Source: Paramyrothecium sp. XJ0827
Taxonomy: Eukaryota; Ascomycota; Sordariomycetes; Hypocreales; Stachybotryaceae
DNA: 64,000 bases
Assembly (NCBI GenBank): GCA_020881915.1
Contig: JAJFPB010000013.1
Location: 248,001 to 312,000, forward strand
Direction of reading: 5' to 3'
In this document: positions 1-11,241 of the stretch, piece by piece
Layout: the number at the start of each line of letters is the position of its first letter
Numbering within the stretch: the stretch's first letter is position 1
Notes under the pieces: generated by a model
Told to the model about the DNA's origin: nothing
Databases searched by the model: none
Seen by the model: the letters and a program-made list of their open reading frames with translations, nothing else
Program-made: the position numbers and the translations under genes

Positions 1-1040
1 CCATTTCCTCCATCTGAGCCTTCGAGCCCACGTACAAGCCGCGGATTGTACATAGGTTAGTCAAGGCCTCTAAGGAACTCGGACTTGGTTCACCCGAGCT
101 GCCGCCAAGGAAACCGATGAGGCTAATAATGCCCTCGTACTTGATAGCCTTCAGGCTCTGCTTCATCGTCCCAAAACCGCCCACCTCGAGGATATGATCA
201 ACGCCAGCTTCATCAGGTGTAAACTTCTTGGCAGTCAAACCCCATTCGGGGTCTTCCTTGTAATTGATGACAAGATCAGCCCCCAGTTTCTTGAGCATCT
301 CAGCCTTCACAGGAGACGATGTGGTGGCAATGACATTTGCCCCAGCAACCTTGGCAAACTGTAAAGAGTCAGCCACTCCATTGTTTCATATTTGATATGA
401 GTGCTAGATTTCTTACCTGCAATGCTGAAATGCTCACGCCTCCAGTGCCTTGTACTAAGACTGTTTCACCCGGCTTAAGGGGCTTCAGGCCGTACAAAGC
501 ATTCCAGCTCGTCAATGCTGCCCCAGTGAGCGTACTGGCTTCTAAGAAGTTCAGGTTCTTGGGGGCTCGGACAATGCCGTTTTCATTGAAAGCACCAAAC
601 TGGCGAAACGTCCCGTCGACGGTACCACCAAGGCTGGTCGCGGCTGTCGCCACGTTGATTGGACCGTATTGGTGTCCCTGATTGAACACCGTGATAACCC
701 TATCACCCTTCTTCCACTTGGTAACCCGAGGGCCTACCTCAACCACTTCGCCAGCCCCATCTGATCCGGCCACGACCGGAAGCTTGTAAGGGAAGACAAA
801 TTTGCCCTGAAGTGCCGTAGTAAGCATACTGATGCTATGTGAGGGCTTCTATCACCGTACCTTCGGGGTGGCAACATCCCGATAATTGAGAGCAGCACCT
901 TGCAGCTTAATGAGGACATCATTTTCACCAGTGGTGGGTATTGGAGCATCGACAAACAGAAAGCCGTCGAGGCCCTTCCTGTCGCTGTTCGTCACCCATT
1001 GCTTCATGGTTGCAGCCGTCATAATAGTAATTAGTGTCAA
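1..1040 (-). CDS. Zinc-type alcohol dehydrogenase-like oxidoreductase (MDR family), partial at window edge
   Basis: Medium-chain dehydrogenase/reductase probably using NAD(P)(H); substrate unknown. Three exons are readable on the minus strand: about 1040-861, 806-417 and 358-1, separated by introns 807-860 (54 nt) and 359-416 (58 nt) with good GT...AG ends that keep frame. The N-terminus has the GroES-like fold segment (ALNYRDV), then GSDGAGEV where classical ADHs have the zinc-binding GHE, so catalytic zinc is doubtful. The nucleotide-binding segment reads VQGTGGVS across the second junction. The gene continues beyond base 1, so the C-terminus is missing. Two in-frame starts exist (MTLITIM and MTAATM). 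It resembles the zinc-type ADH-like proteins of fungi that act on unknown substrates. Divergent from the Zn2Cys6 gene at 1787 across about 750 bp. Confidence 0.9.
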
Positions 1041-1786
1041 ATATATGATAGATAGTATCCTGCAAGCTGAGTCGAAGGTATGAGGGATGGTGATAGAAAT
1101 TGGTTGATGTCAATCACTGCTAAAGAACGGCAAGTCTTGCCTTATATACTGATGCCGTGGTATCGTGTATGCTACTGGTTATGCCGGCCTAGATTTCAAG
1201 GCCACAGTCAGTCTAACAGTCTGGAACCGGGCCTATTTTGATTATACAGCAGGTTGGGCCCGACTGCAGCGTTTGCCTAAGCTAAATGCAGATTTCAAAT
1301 CCCGAACCTACCTGTCCAACTCCCGTAATCGCAGGATTCACTGGCTCTCGATGGGAGGCCAACTGACCAATCAAAAATGGAGAAACCCTGAGTCTCCCGC
1401 GAGCTTCCATAAGGAGATTAGCCTAGTAATGTCGTCTCGCTCGCCCTAGCTTTTCACTAAGCTGGTCCCGGAACAGTTGGAGAATGACTTAGGCCGTGCT
1501 TAGTTGATTATTAGCTAAGTAACTAAAGTAACAGTCGCCACGACGAAGCAGGCAAGGACGCACTTTATCGTCAGTGTTAGAGTTTATGGAAACCCTATTT
1601 GCAGTGGGGAACACGCGAGACGTCCCTCACTCCGTAGGGCGACTTGTCAACTTGCCTAATGAAATCAGCCCGGCGAAAGCATTAATACTTAGCCTTGTTA
1701 CTTCAAGAAGGTCCTACGAGACGGATGCTTCGCAGGCCGGACTCCCCGCAAAGAGTAACAGTCATCATTGTCGCGCCTCTTTCGAC
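1041..1786. promoter_or_regulatory. Divergent intergenic region between oxidoreductase and Zn2Cys6 gene
   Basis: No convincing gene is seen here. The stretch must contain the promoters of the minus-strand oxidoreductase and the plus-strand zinc-cluster regulator. Head-to-head arrangement of a regulator and an enzyme is common in fungi, but co-regulation is only an inference. Confidence 0.4.
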
Positions 1787-3246
1787 ATGACAGAGTCGCT
1801 GCATCCTCCTCAGGTTAGATCCAAGCCCAGGAAGAGGCCCAAAGTTAAGGGTATCACATGGCTGAGGTTCTTGTATTCCGGCAAGCGTAAGTCCCATGCT
1901 GACACTCGCTGCAAGGCTGCTATCAATGCGCCCGCCGTAGGATAGACTGCGATGGAGCCCGCCCCTCATGCGTCAAGTGCAAGGTGAAAGGGCTCGATTG
2001 CAGCCGATCCGGCCTCAACTATCGGTTCTGCGATGGGCTCGCGGCTCGGGGCCGTCTTGTGGGAAAGCAGGTCGCGGACATTCTCTCATATGCCGCCAGG
2101 GAGCCGGTCACTCATGGTGGTCACTCCTGGATCCCACGTACCCTCGATCACATAGGCGCTGAGACCAGGGGCCTCCTCTCTTACTGTATGTTATGCTCTT
2201 CGCGTACGCCTCATTGCTCCAGATATGACGAGTTGCTGATATATCCCCACCCGCGCGCCTGTAGTTTCTTCAGATCTGGTCCCCATCATAAACGTCACCA
2301 GCAGTGGCTTCAACGGCTACCGAGATTTGATCCTGCCGGCCTCCGAAAACGATGCCCTGGTGAGAACCGCCGCCGTACTGGCCGCCCGCGAACACATTGC
2401 CGCGCGCGCGGGGTCGGCGCCCAGTGCCCCTCCTCTCTTGACTCACATCACCTACACACTCCTAGCGAGATCGCATACGATATCTCCCCATCACGATGAA
2501 TCGGCCATGACCACGTTGCTTCTTATGCAGATGATCGCGGCCATCAGCGGTACCGGCGACTTTCGCTTCAGCTTCGGCCCGCTCCGGGCCTTGGTGAGAA
2601 GCCCGCAGTTCTTCACTAACAGCACCGACAGCGAGCTTGCAAAGTTTGTCAAGATTCAGCTCATTAGGTACGTACGTTGGAAGCCAAGGCGAGAGACCTT
2701 TTTCTGAGAATTGACTCATTCTGGAGAATCTATCTTTTCGGTGAAACAGTCCTCGACAAATCCCACGCTGTGGAGTTCCTCTCGGCCCGGCAGGAGGACA
2801 GTCTCGCATTTCTACGCTCTCACCTGGGGCACCGAGATCTGCCCGCGTCCTTGGACGAGGACACGAATGCGGACTCCCCCACCTCGGACATCATCGCCAT
2901 GACAAAGATGGCCTGCGAGATATACCTCGTCCGCGCCACTAACGACCCCCCGCCATACTCGACTGTGCCGCAGGTGGAATCTTTCATACAGCTGGCGAGG
3001 ACTGCGGACGCCCATGCAGACCGCTTCGGCGCGCATCTCACCGCCTGGGCGTCCTTCATTGTCGCGGCGGAGAGCTCGATCGCGGAGCACCGGGCCTTTT
3101 TTCGCAGGAGGTTTACGACACTCCTCCATGCCACGGGGTGTCTCAATATTCAGAGAGCTATACAGCAGCTAGAGGCAATGTGGGTTACTCCGGATGTCAA
3201 GTGGACTTCTGTACTCGGCGGACCTACTCAGGCCCTGATCATGTAG
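1787..3246 (+). CDS. Zn2Cys6 fungal transcription factor
   Basis: Nuclear regulator of the binuclear zinc-cluster class; targets unknown. I reconstruct four exons, 1787-1850, 1916-2185, 2265-2667 and 2727-3246, with introns 1851-1915, 2186-2264 and 2668-2726. All three introns have GT..AG ends and CTGAC/CTGAT/TTGAC-like branch points, and every phase matches, giving 418 residues. The zinc cluster lies at about residues 23-48, with six cysteines in the pattern CYQC, x6, C, x6, C, x2, C, x6, C, preceded by a basic stretch (RSKPRKRPK). A linker typical of the class (RFCDGLAARGRLVG) follows. The remainder is the fungal-specific regulator domain, with FNGYRDLILP near the middle and ending in GGPTQALIM. 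The start was chosen as the first ATG that reaches the basic region after splicing. The first intron uses an AAG acceptor. Confidence 0.85.
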
Positions 3247-4068
3247 ATAAGGTGTCCGCTCAACCCGAAGCATGAGAAGACAGGGATCTTAATCGCGGGT
3301 CACCCTGGTGCCAGTGTCGTGTTGAGTAGTATGAAGTAGGCTCTCACAAGACCTTCGGGGCGTGTTCTGGAGCTGTAGGCTGCTTCGGATTTAAAAAGTT
3401 TCGTTCTCGCTGGTGGTGATGCTTTCCGCTGGATCCACCAATAGACGTCCAGAACGGCAAAAGCAGGTATCCTTCCCCGTGTGATCGAGGACATGCTCTT
3501 CCCTTCAAGCGCCGAGAAATATCATTATTAGCGGTTGGCAGGCAAACAAGTTGACTACAGAGCAAAGGGAGAGGAGGGGGTAGGAAACGACCGGGCGTCC
3601 CGAAAATCGACCGCGCACCTAAGGGGGGCGATCTGGTACCATGTCACAGGGATGCTGATAGCTGCAACGAAAAAACTGTGGCCCTTCAGCTTCTTCACCA
3701 CTCCTCGATGGGGCACAAGGCACAGTCGGTATGGCCACTTCTACGTGCTTCGCGTTGCTGTGATTGCTAAGCTCTGGCTTGGCCTTCTCCAGCCGGTTTC
3801 CATTTCCGGACAATCTCCATCCACTTTCCAAATCGGGACTACTAAGTTCACACACGTCTCGCCAGCATCCACACTGACGGGTGTCAGTCTCCAGCCTTAG
3901 AGGTCCGGTAGCGTCGATCGTTGAAGGCATGGGATGGGATTAAAAAGGCTGCTATTTTCTTAATCCGCGACTGTTTTTGTTTTATTGCTCGCTTGCATCG
4001 AATACTCAATCAATAAAAAACTCACAGGGTACGAACCAGCCCCTACTTCACAGCCAAATTTACATACA
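3247..4068. other. Intergenic, no gene recognised
   Basis: Open frames here (for example 3535-3900 plus) show no recognisable domain, no consistent splice structure and overlap frames on the other strand. The last 100 bp should hold the promoter of the GFA-domain gene. Confidence 0.4.
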
Positions 4069-4651
4069 ATGCGTTTCACCGGAGGTTGTGCTTGCGGGAA
4101 TGTCCGCTACGAGGTCGATGGTATGTGCTCTCCTTCTCTGTAATAAGGGCGCATACTCACAATTTTCTTTCAGTCGACGAGTCCGCCAAGGTCATCTGCC
4201 ACTGCCTAGACTGCCAGCTAGTAAGCACCACACCCAGATGTGGTCAGTCCCATCAAAAGGGCTCAGCTAATATAAGCGAAGCGCACTTCCAGCGCTTACA
4301 GTGTCAACCTCATAATTCCTAGGGCTGGCCTGAAAATCACCAAGGGTATGTGCTCCGCAGTCAAGATCCAAGGTCCCTTCTAACATCAAGTGATGAGGCG
4401 ACACCAAGGTCTACACACGCGCTGCTGATTCCGGCAAGGACTATCACACCCACTTCTGCGGCGACTGTGGCGTCGCTCTCTACGGTGCCCCGGATTCCGC
4501 CCCCGATATGGCCTCCATCAAAGCCGGAAGTCTGGATGACCCCCAGACAAACCTGGGCAAAATCGAAATTGAAGCCTACACGAAGAGACGCAGGGACTAC
4601 CTGAAGCCTATGGAGGGTGCCAAGCAGGTCGAGGGCATGATCTCCGTGTAG
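4069..4651 (+). CDS. GFA/CENP-V (Mss4-like) zinc-binding protein
   Basis: Small cytosolic protein of the glutathione-dependent formaldehyde-activating (GFA) fold; in fungi most members have no proven substrate. Four exons, 4069-4120, 4174-4220, 4282-4345 and 4398-4651, joined through introns of 53, 61 and 52 nt, give 138 residues with no frame break. Zinc ligands are visible: GGCACGNVRY at the N-terminus, CHCLDC in exon 2 and FCGDCG in exon 4. The linking strand SVNLIIPRAGLKITKG matches the family. The second intron uses an AAG acceptor; the third has a TTCTAAC branch point. It sits downstream of the Zn2Cys6 gene on the same strand, about 820 bp away, so it is an independent transcript. Confidence 0.88.
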
Positions 4652-5572
4652 TGTTCTTTGCAACAGATGCAGCAACTGGCCATACACCTAAGCTAAAATA
4701 TAGCCTCTGTTTTGTTTGTTCCGCTAAACTTGATGTTCGGTTCAGTTTTATTTCAATAATTGTGACATATAGCAACCAATACAGCCTGCTCTTTGCCGGG
4801 TGCAATCCTCATCCGACTCTTTGCGTACTCGGTGGTTTCTAGCCTAAGTTTTGAATCAATTGAATGCATGGCTAATATGGTGAGGGGGTGGGGTGGTAGT
4901 TTATGTGTACTTCATGCATCGACGTGTTGACTAGGCGTTGTAAGGCGGCTACATTAGTAGTCCCTACAAGCTGCCAAGGAGATCATCGAAAAAGCTAGTG
5001 GTCGGCTGCATATCACTACCAATCTTCCTTCATGGAAGCGTCGAATTGGCAAACGAGGTGTCGTGAAGCTGGCAGTTGAAGCGTAATACTCTACGGAAGT
5101 TACTTACGGTAGAGAAGGGAGCAATGTCGCTTTGATTGAAGGAGGTGGGGTTCATATGATCATGGCTGTCCCGTTGGAGTGAGATATGGTAGCCTCCAAG
5201 AAGTCTGTCTCCGACTTGTCGATCCCATTATTAAGATATGGGATGGGGCAGCGGTCGGCACAATGCTGGTGTGCCATGAATTTTGGCTTGACCAAATCGC
5301 TGACTTTCGCGTCATCCAATTTCGGAAGAGAAAAATGAAAGTTGGGTCATCGGTGCGCTCCCAGATGACCTCGCGACGCGATGACTCATAAGCTCCTTGT
5401 CCACTCATCGGTCCGAAGGATCATAAGGGAGCTCTTGTGCTAGAGATCCATGACAACCTAATATCGTTACATCCCTTAAGCTTTCCAGCTATTTTAGACA
5501 GAGTTCTGTGGGTAATGGAAAGGTTTGTGAGGCCAATTCAATTCTGCATTATAATTCTGACCAATCAAGTTT
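4652..5572. other. Intergenic with a short coding-like relic at about 4965-5086
   Basis: No complete gene is seen. The plus strand at about 4970-5086 reads a short uninterrupted peptide (AAKEIIEKASGRLH, ending LAVEA before a TAA) that has protein-like composition but no start and no recognised family; it could be the last exon of a decayed gene. The rest is featureless. Confidence 0.3.
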
Positions 5573-6609
5573 CTAGTTATCTAGCCTCAATGATGTCATT
5601 GTTGGGTTATGTTTCAGTCTCCATATACTGATCATATCTGTCCCTCGCCCGGTTTCGTATGATCGAGGTGGTTGAAAATAGAAAACCCTTTGAAAAAAGC
5701 CTCGTGTAGGCTCAACCTCTTCTCCGGGCTCGTTGATAATGCCATCTCCACCTTGCGCTAAAATATCCCAGTAAACGCCCTTGAGACCCCAGGGCGGTCC
5801 AAGAGCTCTCAGATCTTTGTAGAGTGGGAACTCAAGACATACAAGGACGCCCGTTGGTAACAATAGCTCGCTCATACGTCGCCCCCAGTCTCTGCGCATT
5901 TCAGGGAGGAGTGCACATAGGAACTTGACATAAATGTTTAATTAGCCCCATTACTACTTCAATGTTAATTGTAGGGTAGGAGGATATACCGTAAAGTCAT
6001 AAATGAGGTCAAATCCTTCATAACCATCCTGAGTGCATGTAACCTCCCAATCTCGACTGAAGAAGTCGCCGACAAGAACTTTTACCGCCCCGGGTTCAAT
6101 TGTTCGGAGCTTATTCTTGTCTCCGAAGTTATACTCCTTAGGCTCGGCGAGCTCAGTAATTGCGTACTGTCTTGCGATTTCTACTCCTTTTGCAGATACG
6201 TCTAGTCCATAGACGTCAAAACCGTGAAGAGCAAGCATAACGACATCATATCCTTTTCCACAACCCTATCGCAGGTTAGTATTCAATGATCATCTGTGGA
6301 GTTGAGTTCCGAGGCAGTCATCATACAGGCACAAGTGCTCGGGGGTGTCTTCCTTGGCGAGGAAGAGGCAAAGTCTCTATTGATGACTCTAGGAGGTCGA
6401 CAAGTGCAGGAGAAGGCTTCGCACGATCCCAGAGATAACTCTGATCTGAATCCCACAGCTCGGACCATCCGCGGCCCTGCTGCTCGGGAGGTCTTCCCAA
6501 GTTAATGGCCAGGCCAGTCGCAGAAGAATCTCAGGTCCACTAACCGGTTCATGAAGTGGGATATAACGCGTTGTGGTGTACCAGAATTCGACATGATTGC
6601 ATTTGGCAT
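5573..6609 (-). CDS. TPMT-like class I SAM-dependent methyltransferase
   Basis: Methyltransferase of the thiopurine S-methyltransferase (TPMT)-like family found in fungi, where members methylate thiols, halides or similar small molecules; the true substrate is unknown. Four exons: 6609-6545, 6492-6327, 6265-5990 and 5923-5573. The introns are 6493-6544, 6266-6326 and 5924-5989. The middle intron carries a perfect TACTAAC branch point, and all phases agree. Exon 2 has the family's GWSELWDSDQSYLWDR segment. The SAM-binding glycine motif GCGKGYDV begins exon 3, followed by the acidic-loop strand YGLDVSAKGVEIA. Exon 3 ends FDLIYDFT, and exon 4 begins FLCALLPEMR and continues to a tryptophan-containing C-terminus. 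Two in-frame starts (6609 and 6594) are possible. Confidence 0.87.
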
Positions 6610-6982
6610 CTTTATGAAGGAAGAGGAGTTACCTTTGAATATTTATCTAAATGTGCAGATAGCGGCATAAGTATTATTCCGAGTCCCGTTCGAGTATTAC
6701 CTTAACGTTATATAAAAGCGCCGTCTGCGGCTGGAGTTATATTTCAGAGGGTGTTTTACATAACAATTAATCATCCTAGGATAGAGCGGCGCTAATATAG
6801 CACACCCACTTTCCAGCCACCCCACCATTCCAGCTGTGCATCTACGATTGACAAATGTCTTGGCGAAGTGGGGGGGGGGATGGGGCTACCCTTGATTCAA
6901 TGATTATGTATGTCGTGTCAGATGCCCAAGGCATCAGTGAAGGAAAGTGGATACCCTGTGTTCTTTCAGGATTGCATGGGTA
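6610..6982. other. Intergenic up to the first transposon
   Basis: No gene is seen. A TATATAAAAG string near 6710 reads on the plus strand, but no plus-strand gene starts close to it. The TA at 6981-6982 is the target site of the adjacent transposon. Confidence 0.3.
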
Positions 6983-9029
6983 CTCGGGGGGTCTAAATCA
7001 GTCAACCCCCCAACCTAGCTCCACTAGGTCGGGGGGGACACCGACCGGGAAAAAACTCGTCGACCGGGAAAAGGGAAAGGGTACTTAATTTAGTATGTAG
7101 GCTCCACCCAAAAAAATGTCACCATTCTTTAGCGCATATCCCCGATAATGCAACCAACTAACCCTCTTCCCCACCCTCTAGATGGCTCCTTACGCGTGTC
7201 TCACGACAACGCGTTAGACGTGTCCTTTGTACAATTATCACCACAACATCACCAATTTACATCCAATTAACTTCACGTTTTCGAATATGGATTCCTGACT
7301 CTGAGCAAGCTGTAATACAAAGATGGCTGCATCCAGTGACTGGGAAGTCAATTTTTTCGCGATCTACACAGGAAAATCTGGAGCAGCGAACTGTCGCGGC
7401 TGCCGAGTTATATTCAATCGCATGTTTCCCGACCATTAAGGCAGCTGCGGATATGTTTCGAGTGCCATATAAACGCCTTTGGTCACGGCTTCAAGGCCAT
7501 CATACTGTTCAAGAGAATGGAGGCCAAAACACGCTTTTATCGCAGGAAGAAGAGGCAGAGGTGCTAATGTGGGCACACCGCCGCATTATTCAGGGACACC
7601 ACATCAAGTGCCGAGCTTTACAACAACACGCCAACATCATCTTAGCCACCAGAGATTCCAACCAAAAAGCCTCTCAAAAATGGGCTTCCCGGTTTATTCA
7701 AAGGAATTCCAATATATTCAAACGTACCCGAAGTACCACCCGTGAAGCCAAGCGAAAAGCCGGTGCAAAAAGAGCAATTTTAGAGGTCTTCTACACTGAA
7801 TGGGACAAATTCATCACGAAGAACCGGATTTTGCCTCAGAATATGTGGAATTTCGACGAGACCGGCTTTATGGTTGGTTATCTTCAACATGGGACCTTCA
7901 TTTGGACCTTCAATGAGGTGGAAAAGCCAGAATTAACAGATTCACATGATCTTGTCTCTGTTTCTGCTGTCGAAGCGATTTCTGCAGCCGGAGAGACAAT
8001 TCCTTCCTTCCTGATCCTTCCAGGAGTCAATATTCCCGTTCATTGGGTTCAAAATGCACTGGAAGAAGGCACAGTGCTTACAACGAGCCCTAAGGGCTAT
8101 ATCAATGACATCCTCGCGATTGAATGGGTCAAACACTTCGAACTTCACACTCGACCAGCAAATCCGGTGGAAAAACGCGCTCTTTTGATGGATAACTGCG
8201 AAAGTCATTATACTGAGGAATTAGTGCATGTCTGCCTCGCACACAACATCGAGGTCTTCCCTCTTCCACCCAAAGTCACACATCTCCTTCAACCTCTCGA
8301 TGTTGGGGTTTTTCAACCGTACAAGCACTGGCATCAAGCTGTTCTCTATCGAGAGATCGCTGACGGCGCCTCTGACTTCAACAAAAGCGACTTCCTCTTC
8401 CACCTTCAAGAAATACGGAAACGCACATTCAAGCAATCAACAATCCTCTCAGCATGGCGAAAATGCGGCCTTTTTCCCTTCAATCCCTCTGTAGTTCTTG
8501 ACCAGCTTCAGGATCCGTTATCTTCTCTAACTGTTATGGTAGATGAACGCGATCTTCCCGGCTTCGTTGAAGAAGGCAGTCTCTCGCAGTCGAACGACCC
8601 ATCAAACGAGCCCTCCAACAGCGTAAATTTTGAAGTACGAACACCCGAGACAATACGCATTGACTGGCACAATGCGTCCACGCCTCCATTCAATTTACGC
8701 TATATACAGCGGTGTAACTCGTTCGTTGAGTGCAGACTTGAGAGCTCAGTGATATCGCAGGTGCCGTTGACGCCGAGTGTGACCCGTGTGTTCACAAAGG
8801 TGCGGAAAGCCGGTTATTCGCTTGCCTTGAACGGCATTATAGCTACACGCGAGATGCGCCTACTCAAGCAGAAGATACTCGATCGAACACAACGTCAAGG
8901 CGAGACGGGCCTCGTGGGACGATCCCCTTGACTGCGCGAAGCCTCAGATGATGTAACGATCCCCACAATATCTTAGTCATGATGTCGGTACATAAAGTAA
9001 CTTCCTAGCCCTGCCCCACCTAATTTACT

Positions 9030-11241
9030 ATGTACGCCGCTTCCTACGATACCTCAATGCCTGACACAAGATCGAAAAGTCAGCGGCAGAGCCGTCGGGG
9101 CCGGGCCCGGCATGACGATGCCGCTGCTGCCTCTGCTGAAGCTATTTCCAACGGACCAAGGCGAGGGCCGCCACGCCGGGCCCGGCAGCAAGCTGTTGCT
9201 GCCGCTGCTGCCGTTGAAGCTGCTGACGATGTTGAAGCTGCTGACGATGTTGAAGCTGCTGACGATATTGAAGCTGCTGACGATATTGAAGCTGCTGATG
9301 ATATTGAAGCTGCTGACGATATTGAAGCTGCTGACGAAGGTGGTGTTGAGCTTCCAATTACGATGAACAAGAGCCGGCCGGAACAAGCCCACGATAGCAC
9401 ACAAAGACCGGAAATTGACCCCTGGACGCTGTAGGCACCGAATTCGAGCCTTTCCAAGTCCCTGAACGCCCCTTCCAAGTCCGACAGCTCCCTGAGACCC
9501 CGTTGAAGCTATTCCAGCATTTCCTACCTATTTGGCTCGTTGCAAAATGGGTCAAATATACCAATAATGATCGGACCGCTGCTGATCCTAATGATCCGGC
9601 CTTGAAGAAATCTAGCCGTCAGAGACGGTGGAAACCGACCTCCGTTCAAGAGATATATATATGGATAGCTATGACTATCTATATGGACAGACACCCAGAA
9701 AAACAGCTCTCCAGCTATTGGAAGGAGCCAAAAGGCGGCAGCAATATCTCCCCACCGAATATCACGATATATGTCATATGATCGGTTTATCCTACTGAAA
9801 AACCGGCTTCGAATTCATGATCCAGATAACATAGAAATAGGGGTGCCGGGCCCGTACAATAAGGTCAACGAATGGGCCCTTGTCCTGATGGAAGCCGCCC
9901 TCAGCATCGTCATCGTCGGCAGCATCATTGGCGTCGATGAAGCTATGCAGGGCTTCCAAGGGAGGTCCAGCCAGACTGTGACGATTAAGACGAAGCCCAC
10001 GCCCACAGGGCTCAAGATCTGGGTCCTAGCTGTCAAGGGATATATATTACAGTGGATTTGGCATAGGCCCGGCACCCAATACGGGCCTGTCGGCATCGAG
10101 GCCCGTAAGGGCCCGAAGGTCAAGCTATTAGACAGATCATCAAACAAGCCGCCGGCTTTGAACCCTACCCAAGCTGTCGTTGTTGCCTAGTAAATCGGCT
10201 ACCTAGGGAGACGTACCATATCTATATAGATAACCTTTTCTCGTCCCCGGACCTATTCAAAGCTCTGAGGCAGCTGGGGATAGGGGCCACCGGCACATGC
10301 CGTACGAACTGTGGGATCTATCGTGAGATAGTCAAATTCAAGGACAACGATAGAAAAGGACAACAGATGTGGCCTTGGGGCCGGCTCGAGAGCTGGCCCA
10401 CGCCGGATAATAAGGTAGGAAGCCCTAGGAAGCCGGGCCCTAGGGAAATGCATTACTGACCGTCTTCCAGGTCAACCAAATCGCATGGAAGGACAATGCC
10501 TTAGTGTTGTTTCTGACCACTGTTTATGACGGCTCTGAAACCGCTGTCTGCCTTAGAAAACGCCCTAAAGGTGGGCAGCCATATTCACGCCCAATTCAAC
10601 AGTTTTTCGGTGACGAGGGCATCAAGGAAGTATCCGTGCCGTTGATAGCTGCTGACTATAATTTATATATGAATGCAGTAGATAGAGGTGATCATCTTCG
10701 AGCAAATATGAAGACAAAGCATCGTCAGAGACGGGGCCCTGCCCGGGCTCTTGCTTGGTCCTTTTTGCTTAAGACAGCTATTTGTAATAGCTTCATTTTA
10801 CAACGGGACGGGCAGCCGGCCTTTGAGCCCTCTAAGACACTTAGTGAGTGGCAGGACCGGATTTCTGACGCCCTATGTGAGTATTACTATGATAGCTATC
10901 GTCAGACAGCTCCATCAAGGAAACGCTATCGAGCTGGGGACGAATTTACGCCTGTCTGGCAGCATAATTTTGGTCCCAGAGGAAAAAGGGATCGTTGCAA
11001 GGGCTGTCAAGGCATTCGAATTTCCCCTCGAACACAGAGCTTTCAAAATGCTAGAAAACGCCGGGCCCTGGAGCCGTTAGATGTAAATAGCTTCAACAGG
11101 CCGGGCCCTGACGATATCGTTGAGCCGGAGCCACCGGAGGGCTTGAATATCAAGCAGACGGAAGATGGTTGTCTGACATGCGATGTACCCCTATGTAACG
11201 AAGGAAAATGCTGGTACATCTACCATCAGCCAATTTACTAG
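9030..11241 (+). pseudogene. piggyBac-like transposase, multiply disrupted
   Basis: Transposase of the piggyBac-like DDE_Tnp_1_7 family. The N-terminal part (9030-9434) is a low-complexity acidic leader containing seven six-residue VEAADD/IEAADD repeats. The conserved N-domain follows (FQHFLPIWLVAKWVKYTNN, EIYIWIAMTIYM), then a frameshift near 9770. Next come the catalytic core (GVDEAMQGFQGRS, with the first catalytic Asp), a stop at about 10188, and the second Asp motif in YIDNLFSSPDLF. An intron-like gap at about 10411-10470 leads into the long last exon ending at 11241, with AVDRGDHLR (third Asp). The C-terminus is cysteine-rich (CKGCQG, CLTCDVPLCNEGKC), the zinc cross-brace of piggyBac proteins. 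The stop and frameshift in the 5' half make it inactive. Confidence 0.8.
9218..9345 (+). repeat. 18-bp coding minisatellite, about seven units
   Basis: Tandem units of GTTGAAGCTGCTGACGAT (with GATATT variants) encode VEAADD/IEAADD in the transposase leader. The length is a multiple of three, so copy-number change keeps the frame. Confidence 0.9.

Noticed and set aside
3535..3930. Possible genes on either strand
   Set aside because: Overlapping frames on both strands, no domain, no splice signals that extend them.
8918..8930. TTAA target duplication for the piggyBac-like element
   Set aside because: Neither flank has TTAA; the restored host frame requires AT.
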